Origin: Lepus europaeus
Lineage: Eukaryota > Chordata > Mammalia > Lagomorpha > Leporidae
Direction: 5' to 3'
DNA: 64,000 nt
Assembly: GCF_033115175.1 (NCBI RefSeq)
Contig: NC_084845.1
Location: 2,358,501 to 2,422,500 of the forward strand
Part shown: positions 34,286 through 46,019 of the stretch, piece after piece
Layout: each line of letters starts with the position of its first letter
Position numbering within the stretch: position 1 is the first letter of the stretch
Position numbers and translations under genes: made by a program
The notes under the pieces: generated by a model
Database searches by the model: none
What the model was told of the DNA's origin: nothing
What the model saw: only the letters and a program-made list of their open reading frames with translations

Positions 34286-34709
34286 CTCTCTCTCTCTGCC
34301 TCTACTCTCTGTGTAACTCTTTCAAATAAATAAATAAATCTTCAAAAGGGGGGGAGGGCGTGCTGTGGCGCAGAGGGTTAATGCCCTGCCCTGAAGCGCC
34401 AGCATCCCTTATAGGTGCCAGTTTGAGACCTGGCTGCTCCACTTCCCATCCAGCTCTCTGCTATGGCCTGGGAAAGCAGTAGAAGATGGTCCAAGTCTTT
34501 GGGCCCCGGCACCCACATGGGAGACCTGGAAGAAGTTCCTGGCTCCTGGCTTCGGATCAGTATAGATCAGCACAGCTCCAGCCATTGCAGCCAACTGGGG
34601 AGTGAACCATTGGATGGAAGACCTCCCTCTCTCTCTCTTTCTCTCTCTGCCTCTCCTCTCTCTGTGTAACTCTGACTTTCAAATAAATAAATAAATCTTT
34701 AAAAAAAAA
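34286..34709 (+). mobile_element. CSINE tail plus full CSINE, flanked by one TSD
   Basis: Positions 34,286-34,349 are only the 3' tail of a C repeat (ctctgcctctactctctgtg, aaataaataaataaatcttc). A complete copy follows directly (34,352-34,709) and ends in the same tail type. The outer 12-bp repeats taaactgcattt (34,274-34,285) and taaattgcattt (34,710-34,721) enclose both, so the pair may have integrated as a dimer or the second copy landed in the tail of the first. Confidence 0.8.
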
Positions 34710-34721
34710 TAAATTGCATTT

Positions 34722-35423
34722 TTAAAAGAGTATTTTAGACAATGTATTTTTTGCCCATTCAAATCTCTTCCTCATCATGCCATTGTATTTCCCATTAATC
34801 ATTGTATAGATTAATGACTTTTACACTAATCTTTTAAGAGATCTAAATTGTTTTACTTTAGCTTTTGCTAAATTATTTGAATGTATACCACTGCATATAT
34901 AAAGAATTAAATAATGGCCTATCACTCATAACTAAAGTCAAGTTCTTAAGAGTTGGTATCTTTTGATTCATGTGAGGTTTGCTATTCTTGCATTTATGTA
35001 GATGGCTGTAAATCATGTGCACTTGCTCCATATTTGTTAACTAGATGACTTTTATTTAAATTGTTAGAAGTTAAATATGTACTTACAAAAAAGAAAAAAT
35101 GATGGGGATTCTGTCTAAAGAACCCAGCAACCAAGATGAAAGGATTCTCACTGGCTAAATCTGGAAAAATACGAACACGATGATAAATAATGGTGATGGG
35201 TTGTAATTTAAGTGATAGAAGATCGACTAATCTATTTGATAAAAAATAAATGCATAAATGATGAAAAGGAAAAAGTTCTTCTTTATAGATAAGCTAACTA
35301 ATGAATGAGGAAGAATAAAGTTTTTTTTTTTTTTTTTTAATCACTATTTTGTAGTCATTGTAGGCAAGATCTGACAGAGAGAACTCTCAATGGATTCTGA
35401 ATCTGGCAAATGAAAAATCTGTT
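34722..35423 (-). other. ZNF582 intron, AT-rich sequence
   Basis: Contains a 17-18-bp T-run near 35,321-35,338 and a purine-rich segment. No exon or transposon is recognised. Confidence 0.45.
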
Positions 35424-35436
35424 GAAAGGACATTTA

Positions 35437-35776
35437 GGCCAGCGCCGCGGCTCACTAGGCTAATCCTCCGCCAGCGGCGCCGACACACACCGGGTTCTAG
35501 TCCTGGTCGGGGCGCTGGATTCTGTCCCAGTTGCCCCTCTTCCAGTCCAGCTCTCTGCTGTGGCCCAGGAAGGCAGTGGAGGATGGCCCAGGTCCTTGGG
35601 CCCTGCACCCCATGGGAGACCAGGAGAAGCACCCGGCTCCTGCCTTCAGATCAGCATGGTGCGCTGGCTGTGGCAGCCATTGGAGGGTGAACCAACGGCA
35701 AAAGGAAGACCTTTCTCTCTGTCTCTCTCTCTCACTGTCCATTCTGCCTGTCAAAAATAAAAGAAAAGAAAAGAAA
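35437..35776 (+). mobile_element. Young-type CSINE with AAAAG-rich tail
   Basis: Head ggccagcgccgcggctcact, the gtcggggcgctggattctgt insert, and a tail of aaaagaaaagaaaag units. The TSD gaaaggacattta lies at 35,424-35,436 and 35,777-35,789. Confidence 0.95.
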
Positions 35777-35819
35777 GAAAGGACATTTATATGTTCTTAA
35801 AGTTCCCACAAATCATAGT

Positions 35820-36302
35820 GTGGCCCTCCCCTCCAGTGGCTGCCCACAGACAGAATCCAAACCCCTTAACATGGCTGCCATTCCCATTTTTCCTTTGTGC
35901 TCCTTGCCTTGTTTCCAACTCCAGCCACATTAGTCATCCTGCCTCTCAGAGGTACCAGTGCTTCCCCTGGGCAAGTCTTTGACACACACCAGCTACAACT
36001 GATATTTTCCCAACTACAACTCAACTACCATGTCTCAGCTAAACTGTCTTATACTTGGAGAGGCCACCAGTCGCACATGCACCCCAACAGAAACAGCTTT
36101 TTCTTTCATGTATCTGCATACACATGCATGTATGTGAATGCCTATTTTCTCCCCACAGTATGTGTATGTGTATGTGTAAATGTCGAATTCTCCTTACAGT
36201 ATCAGTTCCATGAAGGCAGGGATTAAGTCTGCCTACCTTACCAAAGTTTACTGTAGCACGTTCTATGGTGCATAATAAAGGCTCAATATGTATTTGCTGA
36301 CC
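35820..36302 (+). mobile_element. L2 LINE, 3' end
   Basis: The left part has the caactccagccacattagtc block and the right end has tccatgaaggcagggattaa and aaggctcaatatgtatttgc. These are characteristic of the ancient mammalian L2 3' region. Diverged and non-coding. A TG-rich microsatellite (about 36,155-36,180) lies inside it. Confidence 0.75.
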
Positions 36303-36330
36303 AACTTGTTCCTTTAGAAAAAGTAGTCAA

Positions 36331-36612
36331 ATGGGGTGAGTGGCACAGGGGTTAAGAAACCCCTTGGGATATCCATATCCCATATCACAGTGTCTGCATT
36401 TGAGTCCCAACTCCACTTTTGATTCTAGCTTCCTGTAACGCACACCATAGGAAGTAGCACCAATGCCTTAAGTAGTTGGGTCCCTGCCATTAACATGAGA
36501 ACCTTGTACTGAGTTCTGGCTTCAGCATAGCCCACCTCTGGCTGTTGCAGGCATTTGGGGAGTGAACCACTGGATGAGAGATCCTGCTTTCTGCCTTTCA
36601 GATAATAAAAAA
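36331..36612 (+). mobile_element. Old CSINE, plus strand
   Basis: Diverged copy with ggcacaggggttaagaaacc at the head, tcccaactccacttttgatt, and ttggggagtgaaccactgga near the 3' end. The A-tail is short. Confidence 0.75.
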
Positions 36613-36922
36613 ATTTGCTAATTGGATAGAAAAGGAGAAGTGGTCAAAAGATAGAAACATCTTCCTAAAGAGAAAATGCTTTCCTCAGGAACAACCATAT
36701 TTGTACTGTAGCCCTAAAATGCAAGTGGAATTTTCAAATGTTCCAGGAAGGAAAAAGCAACTACTCTAGTCATATGCTACTGACAAACCAACAAAGATGA
36801 TAAGCTACACTTTCTGAATTTGGCAACTTGGAGGGAAGATTTTCCAATGAAAGAGCCTACTTCCTTGCCAATCAGCTAACATGTGAACCCACAGTAGCTG
36901 CTCCCTTCCCACTGATGTCTCA

Positions 36923-37159
<237 letters not shown>

Positions 37160-37208
37160 TCATCTGAGGGTGGGAAGATGCAGCTTCAGCCAATGGGCTG
37201 CACTTTCA

Positions 37209-37460
<252 letters not shown>

Positions 37461-37843
37461 TCACTGTGGTATGAGAGCAGTTGCATGGGTTTCTGCAGGA
37501 AGGGGTTGTTCTAATGAAAAGAAAGCAGGGGCTGGTTGTGAGCAGATGATAGTGGACTATGGGCCTGAGAAAAACAAAATGTTCAAACATTCTGAAACAC
37601 TCCATTTTATTGCAAATCAAAGCTCTTGTGCACAGATATGGGATGGGATTAAACAATTAAAATCAAATCAAATGCAATTTTCCTTACTGTAAGAAACAGT
37701 GTATTAAACATGTTGTCTACTCTGCTTAGCATATAATAAATTCTCAAAGTGACAGATTTATCATTTTTATCTTCATAGAATAATAATAATACAAAGCTTT
37801 TTGATGGACTATCTTCAAATATTCTGTTCAAAAATATTCTATA

Positions 37844-38146
37844 GGGGACAGTGCTGTGCCACAGCAGGTAAAGGCCACCAGTGCTGGCATCCCATGTGGG
37901 CACCAGTTCGAGTCCCGGCTGCTCCTCTTCTGATCCAGCTCTCTGCTATGGCCTGGGAAAGCAGAAGAAGATGGCCCAAGTCCTTGGGCCCCTGCACCCT
38001 TGTAGGAGACCCAAAGAAGCTCCTGGCTCCCAGCTTCGGATCGGCGCAGCTCCAGCTGTTGTGGCCAGTTGGGGAGTGAACCAGCAGACAGAAGACCTCT
38101 CTCTCTCTAACTCTTTCAAATGAATAAATAAATCTTTTTAAAAAAT
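37844..38146 (+). mobile_element. CSINE with 14-bp TSD in ZNF582 intron
   Basis: AAATAAATCTTT-tail subfamily. Head ggggacagtgctgtgccaca. The TSD aaaaatattctata lies at 37,830-37,843 and 38,147-38,160. Antisense to the gene. Confidence 0.94.
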
Positions 38147-38169
38147 AAAAATATTCTATAAGAACTGTT

Positions 38170-38452
38170 TTAAGAGTGGGTATTCAGCCTAGCAGTTAGG
38201 ATGCCCATGTGTCACGTCAGAGTACCTGCACTAGATTCCTGGCTCTTGATTCCAGTTTCCTAGTAATATAATTCTGGGAGGCAGCAATGACAACTCAGAT
38301 AACTGGGTTCCTGCTCCCGTATGGGAGGCCTGGATTGAGTTCCCAGTTCCCAGCTTCCATCCCAAAGGCCAGCCCTGGCTATTCTGGGCATTAGGGAGGG
38401 AACCAACGGATGGAAGCTCGGTCTATCTGTCTCTCAATTACATTTTTAAGAA
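38170..38452 (+). mobile_element. Old CSINE, plus strand
   Basis: Strongly diverged copy with ggtattcagcctagcagtta at the head, tgggaggcctggattgagtt in the body and a weak tail. It sits only about 10 bp after the previous element's duplication. Confidence 0.7.
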
Positions 38453-39227
38453 TTTCCATTTTTCTATCTTACAAAGAGTATTTTCATGTATGTCAACACT
38501 TTCTTGAAGAGCTAAGTTCACTGCTGCATCAGAACATACCACAAGCATTTTTTATGAGAAAAACATGAATACTGAATGTGCAATTTCCTATCAAGTGAAA
38601 AGAAAGACTCATTCGTTTATTTTATATGCATAGGTTGGATCAGATCTCCAAAGCTCTTCCAAGTTCTAAACATGTGCACATCTGACTGTCTCCCTTGCCA
38701 TCACCTACCAGCCATAGCTCTGCACAGCTGTTGCTCATAAGCTGAGGAAGCCAACACAGAGTGACCCAGCATCAAACACCTTTCAACTTCAAACTAGAGG
38801 TCGAACACCTAATCTTTCATAGAGTCCCAGCTAAGCCTCAATTACACAAGGAAACATAACTCTCTCCCAAAGCAGAACACTGCAACAAGGCTGAATTTGA
38901 GTCCAACCAACACCACTTCCCCACGTAATCACTAATAGTAAGTGCTGATTTCTCTCTCTTCAAACTTCAGTTCCTACAAGGGATGCTCTCAATTCCTAAT
39001 TGGAAATGGACTTCAGCTCCACTTAGCCTCCTGGCAGAAGACTGAACCATGAGGATATACAGAATCCTATACAGCATGAATCCATGAGGAGGGAGCAATG
39101 GGAGAGGGACTGGTTGTGCGGACCTTTTAATTCCCTAAAATGGGAACCTCTAAGAACCGAATTCCTGTGTGAAACCCACGTGCCAAGTTTCAGGATAAGC
39201 AAATATTTACATGATTTTAAAACTCAC
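38453..39227 (-). other. ZNF582 intron between start exon and KRAB-A
   Basis: Unique sequence with no recognised repeat. It may contain regulatory elements, but no motif stands out. Confidence 0.45.
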
Positions 39228-39316
39228 GAGGGACATGACTTTTAGAATGTCAAGGGCTGACGAGTTCTCCTCCTGGATCCTCCCTTGGGGAAGGGCAGAT
39301 TCCTTAGGTGGCAGAG
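39228..39316 (-). CDS. ZNF582: ZNF582, start-codon exon (M-S-L)
   Basis: Only nine coding bases, ATG TCC CTC (39,236-39,228), precede the donor ctc|gtgagt. The exon is mostly 5' UTR and its acceptor is probably tcctcccccag|ctctgc (39,318-39,317). Joined in phase 0 to KRAB-A it gives [11 protein letters not shown], the start I recall for human ZNF582. A tiny start exon before KRAB-A is normal for KRAB zinc-finger genes. Confidence 0.82.
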
Positions 39317-40599
39317 CTGGGGGAGGAAAGAGCAAACATGAGAGGCTAGGCTTGCCTGACAGCTTCCAGAATGCCAAAGTTCAAGTCCCTGCCTGCTGGC
39401 CCTCCACCAACCACAAAAATTAGAGCGTTGAGACAAACCATCATCTTAACACAACCTCAGGAAATCACCGTTAGCTGGCAAGGAGACAGGGAACCATGGT
39501 TCTTTCTGTCCTGTTTCTACTAAATACTCAGAAGTTCTGCCTTCTCTGGAGACGCAAATCTGAGGGAGGAATGCTGAGACCTGTTCTCACGAAATCCCAC
39601 CTCAAGGACAAGGAGGGCTCTCAGCAGCCCAGGGATCACAGAGCACCCACATAATTTGCATCCTCGGCCCAAAATAAAGCCTTGCCAGGACCAAGCCATT
39701 TGACTTTGTCACGTATCAAATGTCACACCAGGAGGCTACCTGGCTCTTTTTGGCATTTCCAAGTTCACAAAGAGCCCCACGACTCAACCTGAGGCTTCAT
39801 GGGTTCTGCCCTGAGTTAAGAAACAGGGTGGGGCTGCAGGGGACAAGTGGACAACTTAGATGGAGCAGGCCCAGTGCTCCATTATCAGCACACGAATATG
39901 CCCTTCCATTAAGACACGGCAGTGTACAAAACTGCACACACAGTGTTATCTGCCGCAAAACTGGAAAGCAGTACACAAAAGGCACTTCTGGTGCCAAATG
40001 ACTGGGTTAATTCTGAGGTAGCTTTAGTATGCAATGCCAAGCAACTCTCAGAAACGATGTTGGGCAATGTTAACTGACCAAAAAAAAAAAAAAAAAAGAT
40101 GTTCGCAATATGTATCCTTTGTACAATATGAAGTCAGTCAGCAAAACAAAAGCCAAGCCCATGCATCCACCGACAGGAACGGCAGCTACTAAGTATTTAG
40201 AGCGTTCTCATTTAAACCACTTCTCTAGTGTATCGTTAAGTGGGCGGCACTTTGTAAAGGCGCGTAGGACAGCACCTTGCCCGTCACAACTATTTAATTC
40301 TAAGCAATGCGTACGTGAACTAGTCACATGATGGAACCGGCAGTCTCACGATGACGTCTGTCAGTATTACTGGAATCGCCGTAGAACACTCTGGCACACG
40401 TAGGGCCTGGATTGACTCGACTGTTCCACTGCTAAACATGGAATTCGAACGAGGTCGTCTAAAACGTCCCCGAGTGCCAGGCTGCTTCTGAACTGCTGGT
40501 TCCAAACCTTTTGGGACCACGTCATTACGTCCTGGAGGGAGTTACTGCAGCCGTGTGTCAGCGCACGCATGGAACAACACTTCACCCCGGCTTCAACCA
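39317..40599 (-). other. ZNF582 intron 1
   Basis: Unique non-coding sequence. An A-run of 19 at 40,080-40,098 could be a retroposon remnant or a microsatellite. GC content rises towards the CpG island. Confidence 0.45.
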
Positions 40600-41330
40600 A
40601 ACACTAGCAATCTAGGGCCAAGGACCCCTCCACACCCACCTACGAGGTCCAGGGGCCTGGGCTATGACGCTGGGCGCAGAAAGGGGGCGCTGGCGGGGCC
40701 CGTGCCCCAGGGGCCGGCGGGAGACGTAGTCCTGAGCGGGAAAAGCCACAGACGGCCGCCGGCGCCAGACGTCCCGGCTTCTCTCAGGTCCGAGGCCTGC
40801 CTGGCCGTGGGTCTCGCTCCCGCTACATCCCAGGGACGCCCGCAAAGCCCCAGAAGCCCTCACGTGCCGCCGCCTCGGGCCCAGGTGCCGCCGGCGCTGC
40901 CGAGCGCTCCCACCCCGGCAGCGGTGAAGTGGCCGCCTGGAGCCGGAAGATGGCGCAGACGCACGAAACACCGCCGGCGCGGCACCGTGATTGGGCCAGC
41001 GCCGCAATGACTTCTGGGAAACGTAGTCTCCACCAAGCCTCGAGGCCGGGCAACGCGAGGCTTCCGAGTGTGGACGGCGCATGCGCGCGCGCGTCCCGCG
41101 TGTTGGACCCCGCGTCGCCGTGCCACCGTCCGCCGCCGCGGCCTTGCCGGCTGCGCGTGGTTCTGCAGCCGTGCGTGCGGGGCTCTCCCGGCGCTCCGCG
41201 GGGTCCGCTTCTCGGGGGCGTGGGTGGTGGCTTCGGTGGCTGTAACAGGTCACGGCGGCCTCACACACTGTGTGGGCTGTGAAACACCTCAGCCGTGAAA
41301 TCGCCGGTTCCGTGAGGTACAAGTTCACCC
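40600..41330 (-). promoter_or_regulatory. CpG-island promoter of ZNF582 (possibly bidirectional)
   Basis: Dense CpG over about 700 bp. ACTAYRNNNCCCR-type sites on the minus strand lie at 41,026-41,014 (actacgtttccca) and 40,730-40,718 (actacgtctcccg). A CCAAT box (40,994-40,990, minus), a YY1-like aagatggcg (about 40,948) and an NRF1 palindrome gcgcatgcgc (41,077-41,086) are also present. A candidate exon 1 donor, cgtag|gtgggt, lies near 40,640 on the minus strand. The position and strand of the motifs fit ZNF582 transcription leftwards. A divergent non-coding transcript, as known for human ZNF582, could start here on the plus strand but is not shown by the sequence. Confidence 0.8.
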
Positions 41331-41449
41331 GAGGAGGGGGAGGGGGAAAGCGAGGCGCCTGTCGGGAGCTGACATGGGAAACTCGGGTGTCCGGAGTGCA
41401 ATGAGCAGAGAGCGACTTGGTGGCGGCTCCAGTCAAAGAATGTATTTGT

Positions 41450-41742
41450 CGGCCGGCGCCGCGGCTCACTAGGCTAATCCTCCGCCAGCGGCGCCGGCAC
41501 ACCGGGTTCTAGTCCCAGTTGCTCCTCTTCCAGTCCAGCTCTCTGCTGTGGCCCGGGAGGGCAGTGGAGGATGGCCCAAGTGCTTGGGCCCTGCACCCCA
41601 TGGGAGACCAGGAGAAGCACCTGGCTCCTGCCTTCGGATCGGCGCAGCGCCGGCCGCTGCAGCTATTGGAGGGTGAACCAACGGAAAGAAGACCTTTCTC
41701 TCTGTCTCTCTCTCTCTTACTGTCTAACTCTGCCTGTCAAAA
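41450..41742 (+). mobile_element. CSINE beside the CpG island, insert-less subtype
   Basis: Very GC-rich head (ggccggcgccgcggctcact), but the ggtcggggcgccggattc block is absent: the text goes from gggttctagtcccag straight to ttgctcctcttccag. Short A-tail. It marks the right edge of the ZNF582 promoter region. Confidence 0.92.
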
Positions 41743-42109
41743 AAGGAAAATGGTTTTCCCCAAGCTGGCATAATCTCAACTTATTGTAAGTCTCGTATTT
41801 TTATATGTTTAGTCTGATGCTGTTAAAAGACACTTCTTGTTAACATTTGTGAGGGGATCGCAATGTTGTGGAGGATGGTACGGTTAAGCTCTAGTTGGAC
41901 AAACTAAAGTTTCACCCTGGTATTCCCCATCCTCTTTCCCCCTGCTCTCTGGTTTTAAGTCCCATTATCACATCTGAAGAAATTAACAGTCGTAATATTC
42001 ACATACATACAGCCCAAGTTCAGGTTTTCCACACTTGATTCTAATTTTTAAGTGTATACTTTACTGAGGTGTGTGACCAACTACCCTACCCCAACATTAT
42101 TTTTTTTAA
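41743..42109. other. Intergenic spacer between ZNF582 and ZNF583
   Basis: No repeat or exon is recognised apart from a terminal T-rich tract leading into the L1 fragment. Confidence 0.45.
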
Positions 42110-42607
42110 CTTTTTTTAAAACTTTTATTTAATGAATATAAATTTCCAAAGTACAGTTTATGGATTACAATGGCTCCCCCCCCCCCAAACTTCCCTCCCA
42201 CCCACAACCCTCCCCTTTCCTGTTCCCTCTCCCCTTCCATTCACATCAAGATTCATTTTCAATTCTCTTTATATACAGAAGATCACTTTAGTATATATTA
42301 AGTAAAGATTTCAACAGTTTGCCCCCACATAGTAACACAGTGAAAAATACTGTTTGAGTACTAGTTATAGCATTAAATCACAATGTACAGCACATTAAGG
42401 ACAGAGATCCTACATGATATTTTTTAAAAATTGATTAATTTTCTATGCAATATCCAATTTAACACCAAGTTTTTTTTTTCATTTTCAATTATCTTTATAT
42501 ATGGAAGATCGATTCAGTATATACTAAGTAAGGATTTCATCAGTTTGCACCCACACAGAAACAAAGTGTAAAAATACTGTTTCAGTACTAGTTATAGCAT
42601 TACTTCA
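42110..42607 (-). mobile_element. L1 3' UTR fragment, minus strand, with duplicated block
   Basis: The reverse complement ends with the A-rich L1 terminus (acttttatttaatgaatata at the left). It includes the G-rich tract (read as a C-run, 42,176-42,187) and two tandem copies of the 3'-UTR block (aatactgtttgagtactagt at about 42,346 and aatactgtttcagtactagt at about 42,574). It is 5'-truncated with no coding sequence. It belongs to the same subfamily as the L1 ending at 8425. Confidence 0.88.
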
Positions 42608-42936
42608 CAACTACTTATTTACTTATTTATATGAAAGAGTTCCAGAGAGACGGAGAGGGAAAGAGAGGGAGAGAGAGAGGTCTTCCATCCGATGGTTCAC
42701 TCCCCAATTGGCTGCAACAGTCAGAGCTGTGCCAATCTGAAGCCAGGAGCTTCTTCCTTGTCTCCTACGTGGGTGCAGGAGCCCAAGGACTTGGGCCATC
42801 TTCTACTGCTTTCCCAGGCCATAGCAGAGAGCTAGATCTGAAGAGGAGCAGCCGGGACTAGAACCAGCACCCATATGGATGCATGCCGGCACTGCAGGCG
42901 GTGGCTTTGCCCACTACGCCACAGCACCAGTCCCAC
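42608..42936 (-). mobile_element. CSINE, minus strand, abutting the L1 fragment
   Basis: Begins at the left with tacttatttatatgaaagag and ends at the right with cgccacagcaccagtccc. It directly adjoins the truncated 5' end of the L1 fragment, so the two may have inserted as a chimera or successively. Confidence 0.9.
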
Positions 42937-43128
42937 TTTTAACTGTTGATCCAGCCTCTGATTCAGGTTCATACAATGTATTTACTATATCTTTAAACTT
43001 TCAGTTTAGGAGAGAATTTCCACCTGTTTCACACTTAAGACATTGATCTTAAAAACTCCTTCAACTACAAAAGATTAATTTTCACCTGCTGTAACCTTGT
43101 AACCTGTAACCATGTTGAAGAACAGATC

Positions 43129-43450
43129 CTGGGGCAGGCGCTGTGGAATAGCAGGTAAAGCCTCCACCTGAAGCACCGGCATCCCATGTGGGCGCCAGCT
43201 GGAGTCCCCACTGCTCCACTCCAATCCAGCTCCCTCTTATGGCCTGGGAAAGCAGTAGAAGATGGCCCAAGTGCTTGGGACCCCACATCATGTGGGAGAC
43301 ATGGAAAAAGCTCCTGGCTCCTGATCGGCACAGCGCTGGCCATTGTGGCCATCTGGGGAGTGAACCAGCAGGTGGAAAATCTCTCTGCTTCTGCTCCTGC
43401 CTCTGCTTCTGTAACTCTGCCTTTCAAATAAATCAATCTTTTTTTTAAAA
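43129..43450 (+). mobile_element. CSINE, plus strand
   Basis: Head ggggcaggcgctgtggaata, body ccagctccctcttatggcct, repeated tgcttctgctcctgcctctg near the 3' end, tail aaataaatcaatctt. About full length. Confidence 0.92.
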
Positions 43451-44158
43451 AAAGTCTGTTATAAAAAGTAAAAACAGTTCCTGATCAGACTCTAAAGAAG
43501 TCTCACTCATACCCTACAATCTCCTTACTGCACATGTCAGTGCAGACTAGCTTTACCAGTTTTGAACTTTGTGTAAGTAGAATTAAAATGTGTGTCAGCC
43601 TTCCTCCAACATTTTATTTGAAATTTGTTCATGTATGTGTTGTACATCTCAAGGACATCAGTTCTCCAATACTATATTCCCCCATGAAAATAGACGGGTG
43701 GAAAACATGCATGAATGTCTAGGAATACCCCAAGAGGAAAGCTATGAGGATATACTAACCTCATCAGATGTTAAAACATCCTGATCAACTTTTCAGTTAA
43801 AACTGTATGGGATTGACCTATGAATTGTTAAACCAGTAGAATAGAATACAAAGTCTAGAAATACTTTCAAACAAGGAAATTTAGTATACAATAAAGAAGA
43901 TAAATCAGGTTAAATGGATGTTCTTAATAAATTACATTGGGGAATAACTGGGAGAGTCATTTAGAAAAGATTCAATTGTATTCATACCTTCTTCTATTAG
44001 AATAAAAATTCTAAATTGACCTGAGGTCTAAGAGAAGCTTTAGAAATACCAGAAGGTTTAGAGGTAAATTCCATTATAAACTGTATGTGTGAAAATTCTT
44101 TCTATTTGTGGCTGAAAACTCTAGACTTAGTAAATGAAAAGACATTTTTTAGAACATG
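43451..44158. other. Intergenic spacer
   Basis: AT-rich with no recognised feature. Two short overlapping ORFs (43,534-43,784) lack family features. Confidence 0.45.
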
Positions 44159-44169
44159 AAAGCACTTAT

Positions 44170-44459
44170 GCCGGCACTGCTGCTCACTAGGCTAACCCTC
44201 TGCCTGCGGCGCCAGTACCCCGGGTTCTAGCCCCGGTTGCTCCTCTTCCAGTCCAGCTCTCTGCTGTGGCCCAGGAGGGCAGAGGAGGATGGCCCGAGTG
44301 CTTGGGCCCTGCACCCACATGGGTGACCAGGAAGAAGCACCTGGCTCCGGATTGGCATAGCTCCAGCCGTAGCAGCCATTTGGGGGGTGAACCAATGGAA
44401 GGAAGACTTTTCTCTCTGTCTCTCACTGTCTAACTCTGCCTGTCAAAAAAAAAAAAAAA
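44170..44459 (+). mobile_element. CSINE, insert-less subtype, 11-bp TSD
   Basis: Like the copy at 41,450, it lacks the cgccggattctgtcc block (gggttctagccccggttgct). A-tail of about 17. The TSD aaagcacttat lies at 44,159-44,169 and 44,460-44,470. Confidence 0.94.
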
Positions 44460-44672
44460 AAAGCACTTATACAAAGTAAAATACTCTATAAGCAAAGGCA
44501 AAAGACAAACGAAAAATTGGAAGAAAATATTAACACCTTTATATACCTCAGATAAAAGCTAGCAATTTTATATAAAGAAAACAAAACAAACAAGAAGCCA
44601 TAAGCAACTTCTGATCACTCAGAAAAGCATGGATAGTGATGTGGAAACTATTCATCATAAAATTGAACAAAT

Positions 44673-44888
44673 TGGGGCCGGCGCTGTGGCGCAGCAGGTT
44701 AACGCCCTGGCCTGATGCGCCGGCATCCCATATGGGCACCAGCTCTAGTCCCGGCTGCTCCACTTCTGATCCAGCTCTCTGCTATGGCCTGGGAAATCAG
44801 TGGAAGATGGCCCAAGTGCTTGAGCCCCTGCACCCACGTGGGAGACAAAGAAGAAGCTCCTGGCTCCTGGCTTCAGATCGGCGCAGCC
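44673..44888 (+). mobile_element. CSINE, 3'-truncated, plus strand
   Basis: A clean head (ggggccggcgctgtggcgca) and body that stop at cagatcggcgcagcc. The pyrimidine-rich end and tail are missing. The following text resembles a minus-strand L1 scrap (gctgcagtgaataattatgt), so the truncation may reflect a later rearrangement. Confidence 0.88.
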
Positions 44889-45001
44889 AATGTTAATATG
44901 AACATGTGAATTATCACCACTCTTTGGCATTATAAAGCTGCAGTGAATAATTATGTACCACTTTTTACATGTTTGTGTTTCCACTTTTTATTTTTTTATT
45001 A

Positions 45002-45322
45002 AAGGTTTATTTATTTATTTGAAAGAATTACACAGATAGAGGAGAGGCGGTGGGGGGGGTCTTCCATCTGATGGTTCATTCCCCAGTTGGTCGCAACGGC
45101 TGGCCAGAGCTGTGCCAATCTGAAGCCAGGAGCCAGGAACTTCTTCTGGGTCTCCCACATGGGTGCAGGGGCCCAAGGACTTGGGCCATCTTCTACTGCT
45201 TTCCCAGGCCATAGTAGAGATCTGGATTGGAAGTGGAGCAGCTGGATCTCAAATTGACACCCATATGGGATGGCAGCGCTTCAGGCCAGGACGTTAACCC
45301 ACTGCACCATAGCGCTGGCCCC
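45002..45322 (-). mobile_element. CSINE, minus strand, first of three in a row
   Basis: Left end ggtttatttatttatttgaa, right end accatagcgctggcccc. It carries a G-run at about 45,052-45,059. Nearly full length. Confidence 0.92.
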
Positions 45323-45336
45323 ATGTGTTTTGACTT

Positions 45337-45644
45337 TTTAAAACATTTATTTGAAAGCCAGAGTGACAGAGAAAGGAAGAGACAGAGAAAGGTCTTCAGT
45401 CTACTGGCTCATGCCCCAACTAGTCACAATAGCCAGGGCTGGGTCAGCCTGAATCCAGGAGACCAGAACTCCACCAGATCTCACACATGGGGACCAACAC
45501 TTACAGCACCTTCTATTGCCTTTCCAGTTGCAATAGCAGGAAGCCAGATTGAAAACAGAGCAGTCAGGAGTTGAACCAGCACTTCTAAATGGGATGTCAC
45601 TTTGCAAATGGTAGCTTAACCCACTGTGCCACACCACCAATCTC
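45337..45644 (-). mobile_element. Old CSINE, minus strand, second of three
   Basis: More diverged than its neighbours (cagtctactggctcatgccc, gtgccacaccaccaat). It is probably the oldest member of the cluster. Confidence 0.82.
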
Positions 45645-45656
45645 TGTATGTTTTCG

Positions 45657-45960
45657 ATTGATTTATTTATTTGAAAATCAGAGTTATAAAGAAAGAGAAG
45701 GAAATGCAGAGAGAGAGAGAGAGAGAGAGAATGTCTTCCATCCTCTGGTTCACTCCCCAAATGGCTGCAATGGCTAGAGCTTCTTCTGAGTCTCCCACAT
45801 GGGTGCAGGGGCCCAAGGACATAGGTCATCTTCCACTGCTTTCCCAGGCCATAGAAGAGAGCTGGATCGGAAGTGGAGCAGCCGGGACTTGAACTGGCGC
45901 CCATATGGGATGCTGGCACTGCAGGTGGCGGCTTTACCTGCTATGCCACAGCACTGGCCC
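45657..45960 (-). mobile_element. CSINE, minus strand, third of three, with (GA)n
   Basis: Left end gatttatttatttgaaaatc, a (GA)n run at about 45,709-45,730, and right end tatgccacagcactggccc. It forms a head-to-tail series of three same-orientation C repeats with the two preceding copies. Confidence 0.92.
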
Positions 45961-46019
45961 TTTTTCACTTTTCTTAGCTATAAACCTAGAGCTGAAATTG
46001 TTGGATAATAGTTACTCTA

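Noticed and set aside
40612-41502. 296-aa minus-strand ORF over the ZNF582 CpG island
   Set aside because: Runs from the promoter into a CSINE, has no conserved motifs, and other frames are also open. GC-driven.
41450-41560. tRNA gene suggested by A- and B-box-like sequences
   Set aside because: These boxes are the tRNA-derived promoter of the C repeat. No cloverleaf or CCA-ready acceptor stem is present.
45401-45919. 172-aa minus-strand ORF
   Set aside because: Lies wholly within two adjacent C repeats. A translated SINE consensus, not a gene.
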